From Helicobacter sp. 12S02232-10 (GTDB taxonomy: Bacteria; Campylobacterota; Campylobacteria; Campylobacterales; Helicobacteraceae), in assembly GCF_002272895.1 (NCBI RefSeq), contig NZ_MLAQ01000001.1, forward strand, positions 1-64,000: DNA of 64,000 nt. The letters are read 5' to 3'. Each line of letters begins with the position of its first letter. Within the stretch, counting starts at the first letter, position 1. The notes under the pieces were generated by a model. It was not told the origin of the DNA. It did no database searches and worked only from the letters and a program-made list of their open reading frames with translations. Both the position numbers and the translations under genes were made by a program. Below are positions 26,328-35,868 of the stretch, one piece after another.

Positions 26328-27563
26328 TCACTCATTCCTCAAAACAGATAAAGAATCAATATTAGAAGCTTTTTTTGCAGGGTAATAAGATGAAATGAAA
26401 ACGATTATAACCGCTCCGATGATGGTAGAAAAAAAATCTGTAAGAGAGAGATCGATAGGGAGTTTGGTAATGCCATAAACATCTGCAGGCAAGGAAATAA
26501 TAGGGAAAGTTGCCAGAATATATAAGACTATGATGGACAAGATTACGCCCAATAAAATGCCTCCAATTCCAATGCAGTTTCCAAGCCAAAAAAATGTTTT
26601 TTTAATTTCAGCAGAAGTCGCTCCCAAACTTAGAAGGAGTGCAATTTCTTTGCGTCTGTTCATAATTACCATTAATAAAGAACTGATGATATTTAATGAA
26701 GCCATCAGAATAATTAACATCAATACAATAAATAAGGCTCTTTTTTCTAATGCCATCGCTGAAAAGAAATTTCCGTTTTGTTGCCACCAACCTTCAATTC
26801 CTATGCCATAATTGGGAATTTCTAAAAGGGCTTGCTTGATTTTGGTAATGTCTTCCATTGGCTTGAGGGAAAAAATATGGATCCCATCATAGGTTTTAGA
26901 ATCAATGTTTTTAATGGCAGCAATTGCTGAAAGATTGGTATAAATGTAGCTTGTGTCATATGCTTTGAGACCTGAATCAAAAAAACCTTTCACATCAAAT
27001 CTTTTCATAATGGGCGAAAAGGTTAGCCCAGTTGGCTCAAGTTTTGTGAAAAATAGGCTAATTTTGGAATCATTTTGGAGCAATAACAAATCCTTAAGCC
27101 CTTCTCCGACAATGACAGAAAACTTATTTTTATGAAAATCTGAAATATTTGTTTTGGTAAGTGCTTTTGCAAATACTTCATTAATTTTGGCTTCTCTTTG
27201 AATATCTACTCCAAAAACAATGCCTGCAGACATTATTCCATTAGCTCTTGCAACCGATTGTATTCTTAGATAGGGGCTGAAAGAGAGATCAGGAAATTTA
27301 TTTTCCAATGCTTCAAGAACTTTTTCAGAGATCCCTTTGCTACTCGTCGCAAATAGGGTAAGGGGGTAGTTCATAACAAAGAGTTTTTTTTCAAACTCCT
27401 TTGTCATTCCGTTCATAATCGCCATTGCCACAATCAGTACCATCACGCCCACTCCAACACCTAAAAATGCAAGGATAGCAGTGATAGAAATGAAAGGTTG
27501 GCTTTTGTCAAAGCGTAGATAGCGTTTGATTAAAAATTTGCTTAGAGTTGCGGTATTAAGCAT
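26328..27563 (-). CDS. Lipoprotein-releasing ABC transporter permease (LolC/LolE family)
   Basis: A 411-residue FtsX/LolE-type permease. ATG 27563 overlaps the secA end by eight bases and is preferred over the longer in-frame extension. There is an N-terminal transmembrane segment ([20 protein letters not shown]), a periplasmic domain, and three C-terminal transmembrane segments, with [16 protein letters not shown] between them as in LolC/E. With LolD it would extract lipoproteins for LolA, which is encoded divergently from secA. A single LolC/E-like subunit is usual for Campylobacterota. Confidence 0.85.
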   Translation of the reverse strand: MLNTATLSKFLIKRYLRFDKSQPFISITAILAFLGVGVGVMVLIVAMAIMNGMTKEFEKKLFVMNYPLTLFATSSKGISEKVLEALENKFPDLSFSPYLRIQSVARANGIMSAGIVFGVDIQREAKINEVFAKALTKTNISDFHKNKFSVIVGEGLKDLLLLQNDSKISLFFTKLEPTGLTFSPIMKRFDVKGFFDSGLKAYDTSYIYTNLSAIAAIKNIDSKTYDGIHIFSLKPMEDITKIKQALLEIPNYGIGIEGWWQQNGNFFSAMALEKRALFIVLMLIILMASLNIISSLLMVIMNRRKEIALLLSLGATSAEIKKTFFWLGNCIGIGGILLGVILSIIVLYILATFPIISLPADVYGITKLPIDLSLTDFFSTIIGAVIIVFISSYYPAKKASNIDSLSVLRNE

Positions 27564-30135
27564 TTTTTGCCAGCAATCCTTTTTTTGGACCGCTTTTTCC
27601 GTGACATTGCTTATATTTTTTTCCGCTCCCGCACGGACATAACTCATTTCGGGATATTTTTTTGGGATTGATATCAAGTTCTATTTCATCGGTATTGTAA
27701 TCAAGCTCTTCTTGAGATTGTTCAAGTTCTTCAAGGATTTTTTGTGTAGAATCTTGTGCTTTTTGATTGGTGTCTTCAGCTTGGAATTGAATGATATGGA
27801 GAGTTTTGATAGCTTCTGATTTTATCGAATCAATCAACTCTAAAAACAGATTGTAACTTTCTTTTTTATATTCCACCAAAGGATCTTTTTGATTATAGCC
27901 TCTCAGTCCGATTCCGGTTTTGAGGTTATCCATTGTATATAAGTGTTCTCTCCAAGCGTTATCAAGGACTTGTAAATAGATAATTCTTTCAATTTCATTT
28001 TTTTGTTCAGGTTCTAAAGAAGACATTTTTTTATCATAAGCTTGGGTAATTTTTTCGAGAATGAAGCGGTATATAGCTTCATCATCAAGCACGTCTGATT
28101 CATTCATTTGGAGATCAGTTCCAAAATCTTCTTTGATGATTGCTTTTAGGGTTTCTATATCTGCATTTTGAATATCTTGATTTTTAAACGCTTGAGTTTT
28201 AGCAAGACTTTGAGAGAGAGTATATGCACGATTTTCTTCAATGCGTGTGCTAATGTTGTAATTGGGATCTAAAAGTTCATTTCTAAACTTATAGACGGTT
28301 TTTCGTTGTTCATTAGCCACGTCGTCATATTCCAAAAGATGTTTTCTTGATTCAAAATGCAAATTTTCTACTTTTTTCTGGGCATTTTCCACGGAACGAG
28401 TCACAAGTCCCGATTCAATATGTTCGCCGTTTTTTAATCCCAATCTTTCCATTACGCCTTTGATTTTATCGCTACCAAATATTCTAAGAAGCGGATCTTC
28501 TAAGCTGAGATAAAATTGACTGATTCCAGGATCGCCCTGTCTCCCGCTTCTTCCGCGAAGTTGATTATCGATTCTGCGACTTTCGTGCCTTTCTGTACCA
28601 ATAATGTAAAGACCGCCAAGTTCTTTGATTTCTTCTTCAAGTTTTATATCCACGCCTCTTCCTGCCATATTTGTGGCAATAGTAACCGCTCCTTTTTTGC
28701 CGGCATCTTTAATGATTTCAGCTTCTTTTGTGTGTTGTTTTGCGTTTAGAACGGTATGGGGAATACGTTGTTTTTGAAGAAGATGGTGCAAGACTTCGCT
28801 TTTTTCAATGCTTGCTGTTCCTACCAATACGGGTTGTCCTTTGGTGTGAAGTTCTTTGATTTTTTTGATGACGGCTTCAAATTTTTCTTCTTCGCTTTTA
28901 TAGATGAGATCATTGAGATCTTTTCTCTTGATAGGAACATTGGTTGGTATGGAGACAACTTCTAAATTGTAAATCTGCAAAAATTCACTTGCTTCAGTTT
29001 GTGCAGTGCCTGTCATACCTGAGAGTTTTTCATAAAGTCTAAAGTAATTTTGAAACGTGATATCTGCTAAAGTCTGGCTTTCTTCTTTTATCTTCACGCC
29101 CTCTTTGGCTTCAAGAGCTTGGTGTAAGCCTTCGCTAAAACGGCGTCCTTCGCTTAGTCTGCCTGTAAATTCATCAACGATAATGACTTCACCTTCTTGA
29201 ACTACATAGTCTTTATCTTTAGCAAAGAGATAATTTGCCTTAAGGGCTTGATCAAGATGATGGGAAAGTGCAGCATTTTCAATGCTATATAAATTTTCAA
29301 TTCCAAAGAGTTCTTCGGCTTTTTTGATACCATTTTCAGTGATAAGAATGATGCGATTTTTCTCATCGATGCTGAAATCGTCTTTGGGTTTAAGTTTTTG
29401 GGCGACCTTATCAGCAGATTCGTAATTTTCCATTTTTCGATTGACAGGACCAGAGATAATTAAAGGTGTTCTAGCCTCATCAATCAGAATTGAATCTACT
29501 TCGTCTATAATTGCAAAAAAATGTTCTTTTTGAACTTTTTGATCCAAAGAATACTTCATATTGTCACGTAAATAATCAAATCCAAATTCGTTATTGGTTC
29601 CATAAACGATGTTATTGGCATATGTATCAAGCCTTTTTCCATCGTCTTTGACTTCAGCTGTTATCACACCAATACTATAACCCAAGAAATTGTAAAGAGG
29701 CTCCATTTCTTTGGCATCGCGATTTGCTAGATAATCATTAACGGTGACAACATGAACACTTTTGGCACACATTGCATTTAGAGCTACTGCTAAGGTTGCC
29801 ACTAACGTTTTTCCTTCGCCCGTTTTCATTTCGGCTATCTTCCCATCATTTAAGACCATTCCTCCAATAAGCTGCACATCAAAGTGACGCATATTTAAAA
29901 CTCTTTTGGAAGCTTCTCGAGTAATGGCAAAACTGGCTTCCAAAACCTCATCAAGAGTTTTTTCTTTATTTTGAACCATTGCCTTAAGCTCAGAAAATTC
30001 AGCCTTAAGTTTTTCATCATCCATTGTCTGATATTTAGATTCTAAGGCATTGATGGCTTGAACGCGTTTCTGGTATTTTTTGACCAGTTTATCGTTTCTT
30101 GTGCCGATGATTTTTCCTATCAATGTTTGTATCAT
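27556..30135 (-). CDS. secA: Preprotein translocase ATPase SecA
   Basis: An 859-residue full-length SecA, the motor of the Sec translocon. Walker A is [13 protein letters not shown], Walker [16 protein letters not shown], and helicase motif VI lies around [13 protein letters not shown]. The C-terminus has the zinc-binding, SecB-type [15 protein letters not shown]. It is transcribed with the LolC/E permease and divergently from lolA. Confidence 0.98.
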   Translation of the reverse strand: MIQTLIGKIIGTRNDKLVKKYQKRVQAINALESKYQTMDDEKLKAEFSELKAMVQNKEKTLDEVLEASFAITREASKRVLNMRHFDVQLIGGMVLNDGKIAEMKTGEGKTLVATLAVALNAMCAKSVHVVTVNDYLANRDAKEMEPLYNFLGYSIGVITAEVKDDGKRLDTYANNIVYGTNNEFGFDYLRDNMKYSLDQKVQKEHFFAIIDEVDSILIDEARTPLIISGPVNRKMENYESADKVAQKLKPKDDFSIDEKNRIILITENGIKKAEELFGIENLYSIENAALSHHLDQALKANYLFAKDKDYVVQEGEVIIVDEFTGRLSEGRRFSEGLHQALEAKEGVKIKEESQTLADITFQNYFRLYEKLSGMTGTAQTEASEFLQIYNLEVVSIPTNVPIKRKDLNDLIYKSEEEKFEAVIKKIKELHTKGQPVLVGTASIEKSEVLHHLLQKQRIPHTVLNAKQHTKEAEIIKDAGKKGAVTIATNMAGRGVDIKLEEEIKELGGLYIIGTERHESRRIDNQLRGRSGRQGDPGISQFYLSLEDPLLRIFGSDKIKGVMERLGLKNGEHIESGLVTRSVENAQKKVENLHFESRKHLLEYDDVANEQRKTVYKFRNELLDPNYNISTRIEENRAYTLSQSLAKTQAFKNQDIQNADIETLKAIIKEDFGTDLQMNESDVLDDEAIYRFILEKITQAYDKKMSSLEPEQKNEIERIIYLQVLDNAWREHLYTMDNLKTGIGLRGYNQKDPLVEYKKESYNLFLELIDSIKSEAIKTLHIIQFQAEDTNQKAQDSTQKILEELEQSQEELDYNTDEIELDINPKKISRNELCPCGSGKKYKQCHGKSGPKKGLLAKNA

Positions 30136-30229
30136 TTGGATTTATCCTCGTGTTTTTCAATTTTAAGCTAACCTGAATTCTAACATAGTTACAATAAAAT
30201 TTCTTTAAACTAAAGTAAAATCGGGGTAA

Positions 30230-30754
30230 ATGATGCATCTATTGAAAGTGTTGATTTTATTGATGCTTGTAAATGCTCTTTATGGGGCAGGAGAGAATAT
30301 TAAAAGTTTTTGGGCAGATTTTGTTCAAAATGTTTCTAGTGAAAATGAGGGAAAAATTTCCTATGAGGGTAATATTGAAGCAAAAGTACCTAATTTGGCA
30401 AAATGGACCTATTTGAAGCCTTTGAAAAAAGAAATTTATATCAATGCTCAAAATGTGATTGTTTATGAACCCAATCTTTATCAGGCCACTATCACGCATT
30501 TGGAAGAGAAAGCCGATTTTCTTTCCATTATCAAAACCGCAGTTTTAGGAAAAGATGGACGGTATCTTTCTGTGATCGGAAAAACTTCATATTTTTTGAC
30601 TTTCAAAGATAAAAAACCTTATTTGCTTGAATTTAACGACGAATTTGGAAATGAAGTTCGGATTGAATTTAAAAATGTTCGAATGAATATCCCTCTTAAA
30701 GATAGCGATTTTGTCTTTGTGCCTAGTGATGATATTGATATTATCCATCAATAG
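30230..30754 (+). CDS. lolA: LolA-like outer-membrane lipoprotein carrier
   Basis: A 174-residue periplasmic protein with a signal peptide (LLKVLILLMLVNALYGAGE). The mature sequence resembles epsilon LolA: SFWADFVQNV, then ISYEGNIEAKVPNLAKW and the later LEFNDEFGNEVRIEF. It carries lipoproteins from the Lol permease to the outer membrane. Two adjacent ATG codons are possible. Divergent with secA; order matches H. pylori HP0785-HP0787. Confidence 0.8.
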   Translation: MMHLLKVLILLMLVNALYGAGENIKSFWADFVQNVSSENEGKISYEGNIEAKVPNLAKWTYLKPLKKEIYINAQNVIVYEPNLYQATITHLEEKADFLSIIKTAVLGKDGRYLSVIGKTSYFLTFKDKKPYLLEFNDEFGNEVRIEFKNVRMNIPLKDSDFVFVPSDDIDIIHQ

Positions 30755-30769
30755 ATAATGAAATTTGGA

Positions 30770-30775
30770 TATAAT
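30770..30775 (+). promoter_or_regulatory. Candidate -10 element for ssrA
   Basis: TATAAT in TTGGATATAATCG, 29 bases before the mature tmRNA 5' end. The precursor would have a short 5' leader to be processed. Confidence 0.55.
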
Positions 30776-30803
30776 CGTATGTCTCAATAATAATGGGAAT
30801 AAT

Positions 30804-31170
30804 GGGGCTGAAATGGCTTCGACAGGAGCCGTATCGCTTGGGTTGCATGCCAGCTGCACGCTGTAAAACTGCACAGAAAATAAACGCAAACAATACAAAT
30901 TACGCTCCAGCTTACGCAAAAGTCGCGTGAGTTTAACTTACTCTTAGGAGCTGGTCTTTCCGAATGATGCTAGCTCATCGGTTTGATCATCATCACGCTA
31001 GATGCCTCTATAAAACACCTTGTTTATAGGGAAAGATTTTGGTTGCTCGCTTATAATGCTTTGGGGATTGAGCGTTTAAGTGAAAAGATTTTTCAATCCT
31101 ATCTAAGCATGTAGATGCTCTTGTTGGGTATGGTTTTTGGACTGGGGTTCAATTCCCCACAGCTCCACCA
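30804..31170 (+). ncRNA. ssrA: tmRNA (SsrA)
   Basis: About 367 nt. The 5' GGGGCTG pairs with 3' CAGCTCC before ACCA, and a T-arm GGGTTCAATTCCCC precedes the 3' end, giving the tRNA-Ala-like half. The tag frame reads ANNTNYAPAYAKVA and a TGA stop, close to the H. pylori tag. It rescues stalled ribosomes. The 3' end abuts a decayed integrase region, in keeping with ssrA being a common integration site. Confidence 0.95.
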
Positions 31171-31230
31171 CAATCTCTTCTTTTTCCATAGTAATTCATA
31201 GTCATTTCGTAGTATATTACAACCATTAAA

Positions 31231-31284
31231 AAGTGGTTACCAATTTGGATATAATTCAAAAAACGCTATTTTTGGTAACCACTT
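31231..31284. promoter_or_regulatory. 13-bp inverted repeat around a promoter-like TATAAT
   Basis: AAGTGGTTACCAA (31231-31243) and TTGGTAACCACTT (31272-31284) are perfect inverted repeats. The 28-base spacer contains TATAAT at 31250-31255. It lies just upstream of the integrase remnant. It could be a repressor operator for the integrase or an integrase core/arm site. Confidence 0.5.
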
Positions 31285-31318
31285 GGTTGGGTTTACCTGC
31301 TAAACAAGGGGATTAGAC

Positions 31319-31536
31319 TTGACTGATTTTAAAATTAAAAATGCCAAACCCAAAGAAAAGAATTATTTTTTATTTGATGGTAATGGGTTAAGATTATTGA
31401 TAAGAAGCAGTGGTTTAAAAGTTTTTCAAATTCGCTTACCTATCAAAAACAAAGAAAAGTCATTACAATTGGCTCTTATCCTCAATTTTCTCTTTTACAG
31501 GCAAGAAAGAAAGCGTTAGAATATAAAGAATGTTAA
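31319..31536 (+). pseudogene. Truncated, frameshifted tyrosine integrase (DUF4102 N-terminal domain)
   Basis: The frame from TTG 31319 (AAGGGG upstream) gives DFKIKNAKPKEKNYFLFDG, NGLRLLIRSSGLKVFQIR, the start of a prophage-type integrase arm-binding domain. After about 31435 the homology continues in another frame: TYQKQRKVITIGSYPQFSL then LQARKKALEYKEC and a stop at 31534-31536. The catalytic domain is missing. Position beside ssrA supports a relic of an integrated element. Confidence 0.8.
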
Positions 31537-31608
31537 AGGATAGGGTTTTTTTGTTGTATGCTTATAAAAATTTATTAAGATTTGTTTGTTGATTTGTAAA
31601 GGAAAGAA

Positions 31609-32310
31609 ATGAAGAGACTGCTTTCAGTTTTTTTAGTTTGTTTATGTTTTAATGGGGTGATATATTCCCAAGAAACTTCTAAACAAGAAACAAAGAATTC
31701 AACTAGTGCTGAAGCTCCTATAGAAATAAAACCTGAGATTGAAAATCAAGATTCTGTAATTGAAAATGAAACCAAAGAGAAACAAGTACCCTCAAAAAAA
31801 GAAAGATGGAAACCGGGTTTTACCGCTTATGGTGGTATGGATTGGGGTATGAAATTTTTTTCATCAAATGATACCAGTAGTGTATTTTTAAATTTCATTA
31901 TTTCGGCAGGTCCGCTTTATAGATTTACAGAACATTTTGCAGTTGGTGCCCGAATCGGTATAGGTTATGAGATAAGACTTGTTGATGATGACAAAAAGTC
32001 AGGAAGCTATACCATCCCGTTAGCTTTGGATGCTATGTATCAATTCAGTAATAAATTTGGAGTATTTGGCGGGACTGAGTTTGATGTCGGAGGTTTGATA
32101 AACAATTGGTCTGTATATCTCGGGGTAGTAGGTTTTAATAACGATGGAACAACTAATTATTTTGTAAGATTAGGCTATATCCCTTATTCCAATCTAAATC
32201 CTCAAATCACTGCTGAGAATTCTGATAGATTTGAATTTTCTCCAAAAGAAAATTCATCTAAAAGCTTAATTAAAGGTGCCTTCTTGATTTCTATAGGTTT
32301 TGTTTTATAA
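31609..32310 (+). CDS. Outer-membrane beta-barrel protein
   Basis: A 233-residue protein with a signal peptide (LLSVFLVCLCFNGVIYSQE), then a Glu/Lys/Pro-rich spacer to about residue 68, then a beta-barrel-like part with alternating hydrophobic stretches (FTAYGGMDWGMKFF, FAVGARIGIGYEIRL, AFLISIGFVL). The terminal phenylalanine/aromatic-type strand ends GFVL, compatible with BAM insertion. AAAGGAAAG precedes the start. Specific function is unknown. Its own terminator follows. Confidence 0.7.
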   Translation: MKRLLSVFLVCLCFNGVIYSQETSKQETKNSTSAEAPIEIKPEIENQDSVIENETKEKQVPSKKERWKPGFTAYGGMDWGMKFFSSNDTSSVFLNFIISAGPLYRFTEHFAVGARIGIGYEIRLVDDDKKSGSYTIPLALDAMYQFSNKFGVFGGTEFDVGGLINNWSVYLGVVGFNNDGTTNYFVRLGYIPYSNLNPQITAENSDRFEFSPKENSSKSLIKGAFLISIGFVL

Positions 32311-32358
32311 GAAAGAAATTGACTATGACTTTTAAACATTAAAATCAGATCAAAAAAT

Positions 32359-32386
32359 TCATCAATAATAAGGATTGATGATTTTT
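32359..32386 (+). terminator. Rho-independent terminator after the outer-membrane protein gene
   Basis: TCATCAAT-AATAAGG-ATTGATGA is a perfect 8-bp stem followed by TTTTT. Confidence 0.75.
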
Positions 32387-32523
32387 ATCGATTCTGTCCG
32401 TTGTATAAGTGCTAGACATCTTAAAAAGTTTTAAATTCTTTTAAGTGAAATAAGATTCTTCGTTATTTTCCATTGCTTGAAATTGTGATATAAATTTTTA
32501 GCGTATTTGCTTTAATTAAGAGA

Positions 32524-32529
32524 TATAAT
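32524..32529 (+). promoter_or_regulatory. Candidate -10 element for the HIT gene
   Basis: TATAAT in AGAGATATAATTTTG, 34 bases before the HIT-protein start. Confidence 0.5.
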
Positions 32530-32557
32530 TTTGAAAAATTTAAGATTTGGAGAAAAA

Positions 32558-32890
32558 ATGAACATATTTGAAAAAATTGTTGCCGGAGAGATTCCGTGCA
32601 AAAAAGTTCTAGAAAATTCAAAATTTTTAGCTTTTCACGATATAGCTCCAAAAGCTCCTATCCACGTGCTTGCAATTCCTAAAAAGAATATCAGGGATTT
32701 TAATGAAATAACACCGGATTTGATGGCTGAGATGAGTGATTTTATTTTAGAGGTTGTTGAGGAGCTTGGCATTAAAGACAAAGGGTATCGCTTGATTACA
32801 AATACTGGAACAGATGGAGGTCAAGAAGTACCTCATTTGCATTTTCATATTCTTGGGGGAGCCAAATTAAAATGGCCTGATTTGATTTGA
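32558..32890 (+). CDS. HIT-family nucleotide-binding protein
   Basis: A 110-residue Hint-type HIT protein; ATG 32558 with GGAGAAAA upstream is chosen over the earlier TTG. It has IFEKIVAGEIPCKKV, AFHDIAPKAPIHVL, and the histidine triad HLHFHILGG. It probably hydrolyses adenosine phosphoramidates. Ten bases before the NifS-like gene; the same pairing occurs in H. pylori (HP0404/HP0405). Confidence 0.92.
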   Translation: MNIFEKIVAGEIPCKKVLENSKFLAFHDIAPKAPIHVLAIPKKNIRDFNEITPDLMAEMSDFILEVVEELGIKDKGYRLITNTGTDGGQEVPHLHFHILGGAKLKWPDLI

Positions 32891-32900
32891 AGGTTTTAAA

Positions 32901-34238
32901 ATGTTGCGCAAGAATGAAATGTTAGAGAGTTTTTTTGCACCGCTTTTGAATCCTGATATCGATAAATTAGAACAACTGCGTCAAAGTATTATCTTAAAAA
33001 AAGGTGTTCGCTATTTTGATTGGACAGCTTCAGGATTGGCGAGTATGCTTGTGGAAAAACGCGTAAAAAAACTATTACCCTACTATGCTAATACGCATTC
33101 TGAAGCCTCAAGTCACGCATCTTTAATGTGGGCAGTCTATGAAAGAAGCAAAGAGAGTTTAAAAAAAAGTCTAGGATTGGGCGAAGATTTTGCGATTATT
33201 TGCGCAGGGTTTGGGGCCACTGGAGCAATTAAGAGATTCCAAGAAATATTGGGAATTTATATTCCCTCAAAAACAAAACATTTTCTCTTTAACAAAATCA
33301 AGGGTTTAACTTTGCCTAAAGTATTGATAGGTCCTTATGAACACCATTCCAATGAAATCAGTTGGAGAGAAGGGCTTTGTAATGTTCAAAGAGTCCCCTT
33401 AGATACGGAAGGATTATTGGATTTAAAAATTTTTCAAAAATATCTTCAATGCGATCAGAATATTTATGCCTCTTTTAGCGCAGCTTCAAATGTAACCGGT
33501 ATTATTTCGCCGCACAAGGAAATCAGTGCTTTATGTAAGAAATATGGTGCTGTTTTGGGTTTTGATATGGCAAGTTTTTCTGCGTATGGAAATATTGATG
33601 CTAATCTTTTTGATGCCTGTTTTCTTTCTGCGCATAAGCTTTTAGGGGGAGTTGGGACAAATGGATTGCTTGGAATCAGAAAATATCTTGTAGATACAGA
33701 CATCCCACCAAGTTTTGGGGGAGGGGGTGTGATCAAGTATGCAAATAGAAAAACCCAAGAATATTTTGAAGATGTTCAAATCAGAGAAGAAGCAGGGACG
33801 CCTGGACTTCTCCAGACATATAAGAGCGCACTTGCCTATATGCTCCGGGATGAGTATTCTTTGGAGGCCATCAGGCGCAGAGAGCATATTTTAACTCAAG
33901 CTTTTCTCTATGAACTTGCTTCAATTCCTGCTGTCAGAATATATGGGAATTTGGACGCAGATAGATTAGGTATCGTGTCTTTTAACGTTGGGGGTGTCTC
34001 ACCTTATGATCTCGCTTATCTTTTAAGCAATGTTTATTCTATAGAGACTCGAGCAGGATGTAGCTGTGCAGGTCCTTACGGACACGATTTGCTTGAGATG
34101 AAAGATATGAGTTCGCAAGATTTGGAAGAAAAACCCGGATGGTTGCGAGTCAGTTTACATTATACGCATTCTTTAGAGGATATTGAATATCTTACAGATA
34201 GTTTGAAAAAAGCTGTTAAAAAATTGCGTGGGGCATAG
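32901..34238 (+). CDS. NifS-like class V aminotransferase / cysteine desulfurase-related
   Basis: A 445-residue PLP enzyme. The PLP lysine is in FLSAHKLLGG, His/Asp contacts include GPYEHHSNE and GFDMASFSAY, and a Cys-rich loop (TRAGCSCAGPYG) is near the C-terminus, where cysteine desulfurases place their catalytic Cys. The N-terminus shows YFDWTASGLAS. The loop length differs from IscS, so substrate is uncertain. An in-frame Met at residue 7 is an alternative start. Confidence 0.82.
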   Translation: MLRKNEMLESFFAPLLNPDIDKLEQLRQSIILKKGVRYFDWTASGLASMLVEKRVKKLLPYYANTHSEASSHASLMWAVYERSKESLKKSLGLGEDFAIICAGFGATGAIKRFQEILGIYIPSKTKHFLFNKIKGLTLPKVLIGPYEHHSNEISWREGLCNVQRVPLDTEGLLDLKIFQKYLQCDQNIYASFSAASNVTGIISPHKEISALCKKYGAVLGFDMASFSAYGNIDANLFDACFLSAHKLLGGVGTNGLLGIRKYLVDTDIPPSFGGGGVIKYANRKTQEYFEDVQIREEAGTPGLLQTYKSALAYMLRDEYSLEAIRRREHILTQAFLYELASIPAVRIYGNLDADRLGIVSFNVGGVSPYDLAYLLSNVYSIETRAGCSCAGPYGHDLLEMKDMSSQDLEEKPGWLRVSLHYTHSLEDIEYLTDSLKKAVKKLRGA

Positions 34239-34296
34239 GGGCATAAATTGTAAGACTAATATTTGATTTTGAATTGGTTGCATTTATCAGGTTTGG

Positions 34297-34302
34297 TATA
34301 AT
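34297..34302 (+). promoter_or_regulatory. Candidate -10 element for the DUF3972 gene
   Basis: TATAAT in GGTATAATTAA, 32 bases before the start codon. Confidence 0.45.
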
Positions 34303-34328
34303 TAATAAATGAGGATTGAGAGGATTGA

Positions 34329-34838
34329 ATGGATAATAAAATATCTCCAAATACAACTTGGTTGAGTGTAGAGGAATTTATCAAGCTTTCAGGTATTGAA
34401 GAAAAGAGAGTTTTGAAGCTAATTGAAGAAGGTATTATTCAAAGCAAAACTCAAAACGGAAAAATACTTATTGATGCTACAAGCGGGACAAATGCAATCA
34501 TTAAAAGAGTTGAAAATAATCTTGTATCTGCAGATATGAATGGGAACGTTTTAGACCCTATTTTTGTGGAAAAGACCATCAGCACGATATTAGGATTACA
34601 TGATAAGGTGGTTGCAGCAAAAGATGAAACCATCAGTGCTTTTAAAAATGAAAATGTTTTTCTTAAAGATGCCTTGATTTCAATGCAAGAAGTTTATGAT
34701 GATGATAAAAAAACAATTGAAACGATGAGAAATGAGCTTCAGAGCGCACGTGAAGAAATTGAATTTATGAAAAGAAAATATCGCTTAATGTGGGGTAAGG
34801 TTTCTAGCCTGAGTGGAGGCGGGCAAAATGAAGACTAA
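34329..34838 (+). CDS. DUF3972 family protein with C-terminal coiled coil
   Basis: A 169-residue protein. The N-terminus looks like a MerR/helix-turn-helix-type fold (WLSVEEFIKLSGIEEKRVLKLIEEG). The C-terminal half is a long charged coiled coil (DDDKKTIETMRNELQSAREE, then IEFMKRKYRL). The family is found in Campylobacterota; its role is unknown. It overlaps the DUF89 gene by 11 bases. Confidence 0.75.
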   Translation: MDNKISPNTTWLSVEEFIKLSGIEEKRVLKLIEEGIIQSKTQNGKILIDATSGTNAIIKRVENNLVSADMNGNVLDPIFVEKTISTILGLHDKVVAAKDETISAFKNENVFLKDALISMQEVYDDDKKTIETMRNELQSAREEIEFMKRKYRLMWGKVSSLSGGGQNED

Positions 34839-35712
34839 AAAAGAGTGTTTGTTATGTTTAGCTAATCAAGCTTCATATGTAATGAAGCTGACTTCGCAGC
34901 CTGATAAAATTATCCAAAAAACTTTAAGTGCTACTGATTTGGCACTCCAATCATCGCAAAATGTGCAAGCTCCTCCTCCACAACTTGCTACCAAAGTTTA
35001 TGGTACTATAGCTTCCATAACAGGAAATCCTGATATTTACCAAAATATTAAAGCCGATTGTATTCAAAAAGCCAAACACATAACAGATAGGCTTCTTTGT
35101 GATAAACCTTTTTTTCCTGATGTTTTTTCAGAACTTGAATGGGCGATTCATATTGCTGCATTGGGAAATGTTATTGATTATGGAAGTGCTACAAGTTTTG
35201 ATATCAACAAACAAATTTTTAATTTGGATCATTTGGATTTTGCAATCTTTGATTTGAAGCCTTTTATGGATAAGTTGGAGCATTCAAGAACTCTTGTTTA
35301 TATTGGGGATAATGCTGGAGAGAATTTATTTGATGAGATTCTGATTAAAACGCTCAAAACACATTATCCTGATTTGAGAATCATTTATTTTGTCAGAGGT
35401 ATTCCGATTATTAATGATATTACTTTGAATGATTTGATTTTTCATTCAGAATGTAAAAATATATTTGATCTTTGTGAAGTTGTTGATAGTGGTGTAAAAA
35501 GTCCAGGTTTTATTTATGAATTTGCTTCACCCATTGCCCAAAAACTTTTTGATGAAGCTGATATTATTCTGGCAAAAGGAATGGGAAACTTTGAATGTTT
35601 GGAATCGAAAGAGGATTCTCGGATTTTTTTGCTTTTTAAGATTAAATGCAATGTTGTTGCGAACTATTTAGATTTTAATTTGGGAAGAATGATTTTTAAA
35701 CAAAATAGATAA
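34828..35712 (+). CDS. DUF89 family (ARMT1-like) metal-dependent phosphatase
   Basis: A 294-residue protein starting at ATG 34828 (GGAGGCGGGC upstream). It begins KTKKECLLCLANQ with a C-x2-C. Metal and substrate residues appear in LVYIGDNAGENLFDEIL and ADIILAKGMGNFECLE, the hallmarks of DUF89. Members dephosphorylate damaged or excess phosphometabolites. Substrate here is unknown. Confidence 0.85.
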   Translation: MKTKKECLLCLANQASYVMKLTSQPDKIIQKTLSATDLALQSSQNVQAPPPQLATKVYGTIASITGNPDIYQNIKADCIQKAKHITDRLLCDKPFFPDVFSELEWAIHIAALGNVIDYGSATSFDINKQIFNLDHLDFAIFDLKPFMDKLEHSRTLVYIGDNAGENLFDEILIKTLKTHYPDLRIIYFVRGIPIINDITLNDLIFHSECKNIFDLCEVVDSGVKSPGFIYEFASPIAQKLFDEADIILAKGMGNFECLESKEDSRIFLLFKIKCNVVANYLDFNLGRMIFKQNR

Positions 35713-35830
35713 TAAATAAAAAATTAATTTTTTTTATAAATATCACAAAGCAATTATTTTAAATGTCCATAAAACACTTTATATATATATTTATATAACC
35801 ATTATTTATATTTTTTAACCGAATTATCGA

Positions 35831-35836
35831 TATAAT
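35831..35836 (+). promoter_or_regulatory. Candidate -10 element for the torA operon
   Basis: TATAAT in ATCGATATAATCATAAC, 38 bases before the start, in an AT-rich 156-base gap containing ATATATATATTTATATAA. Confidence 0.5.
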
Positions 35837-35868
35837 CATAACTATCTTAAATAAAACAAGGAGATTCT

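Noticed and set aside
27564-27677. N-terminal extension of the LolC/E permease into secA
   Set aside because: It overlaps the conserved zinc-binding tail of SecA; the ATG at 27563 gives the family-like N-terminus.
30762-31255. 14-bp direct repeat AATTTGGATATAAT before ssrA and again after it
   Set aside because: At first it looked like an attachment duplication. Both copies contain a consensus -10, so shared promoter sequence explains it as well.
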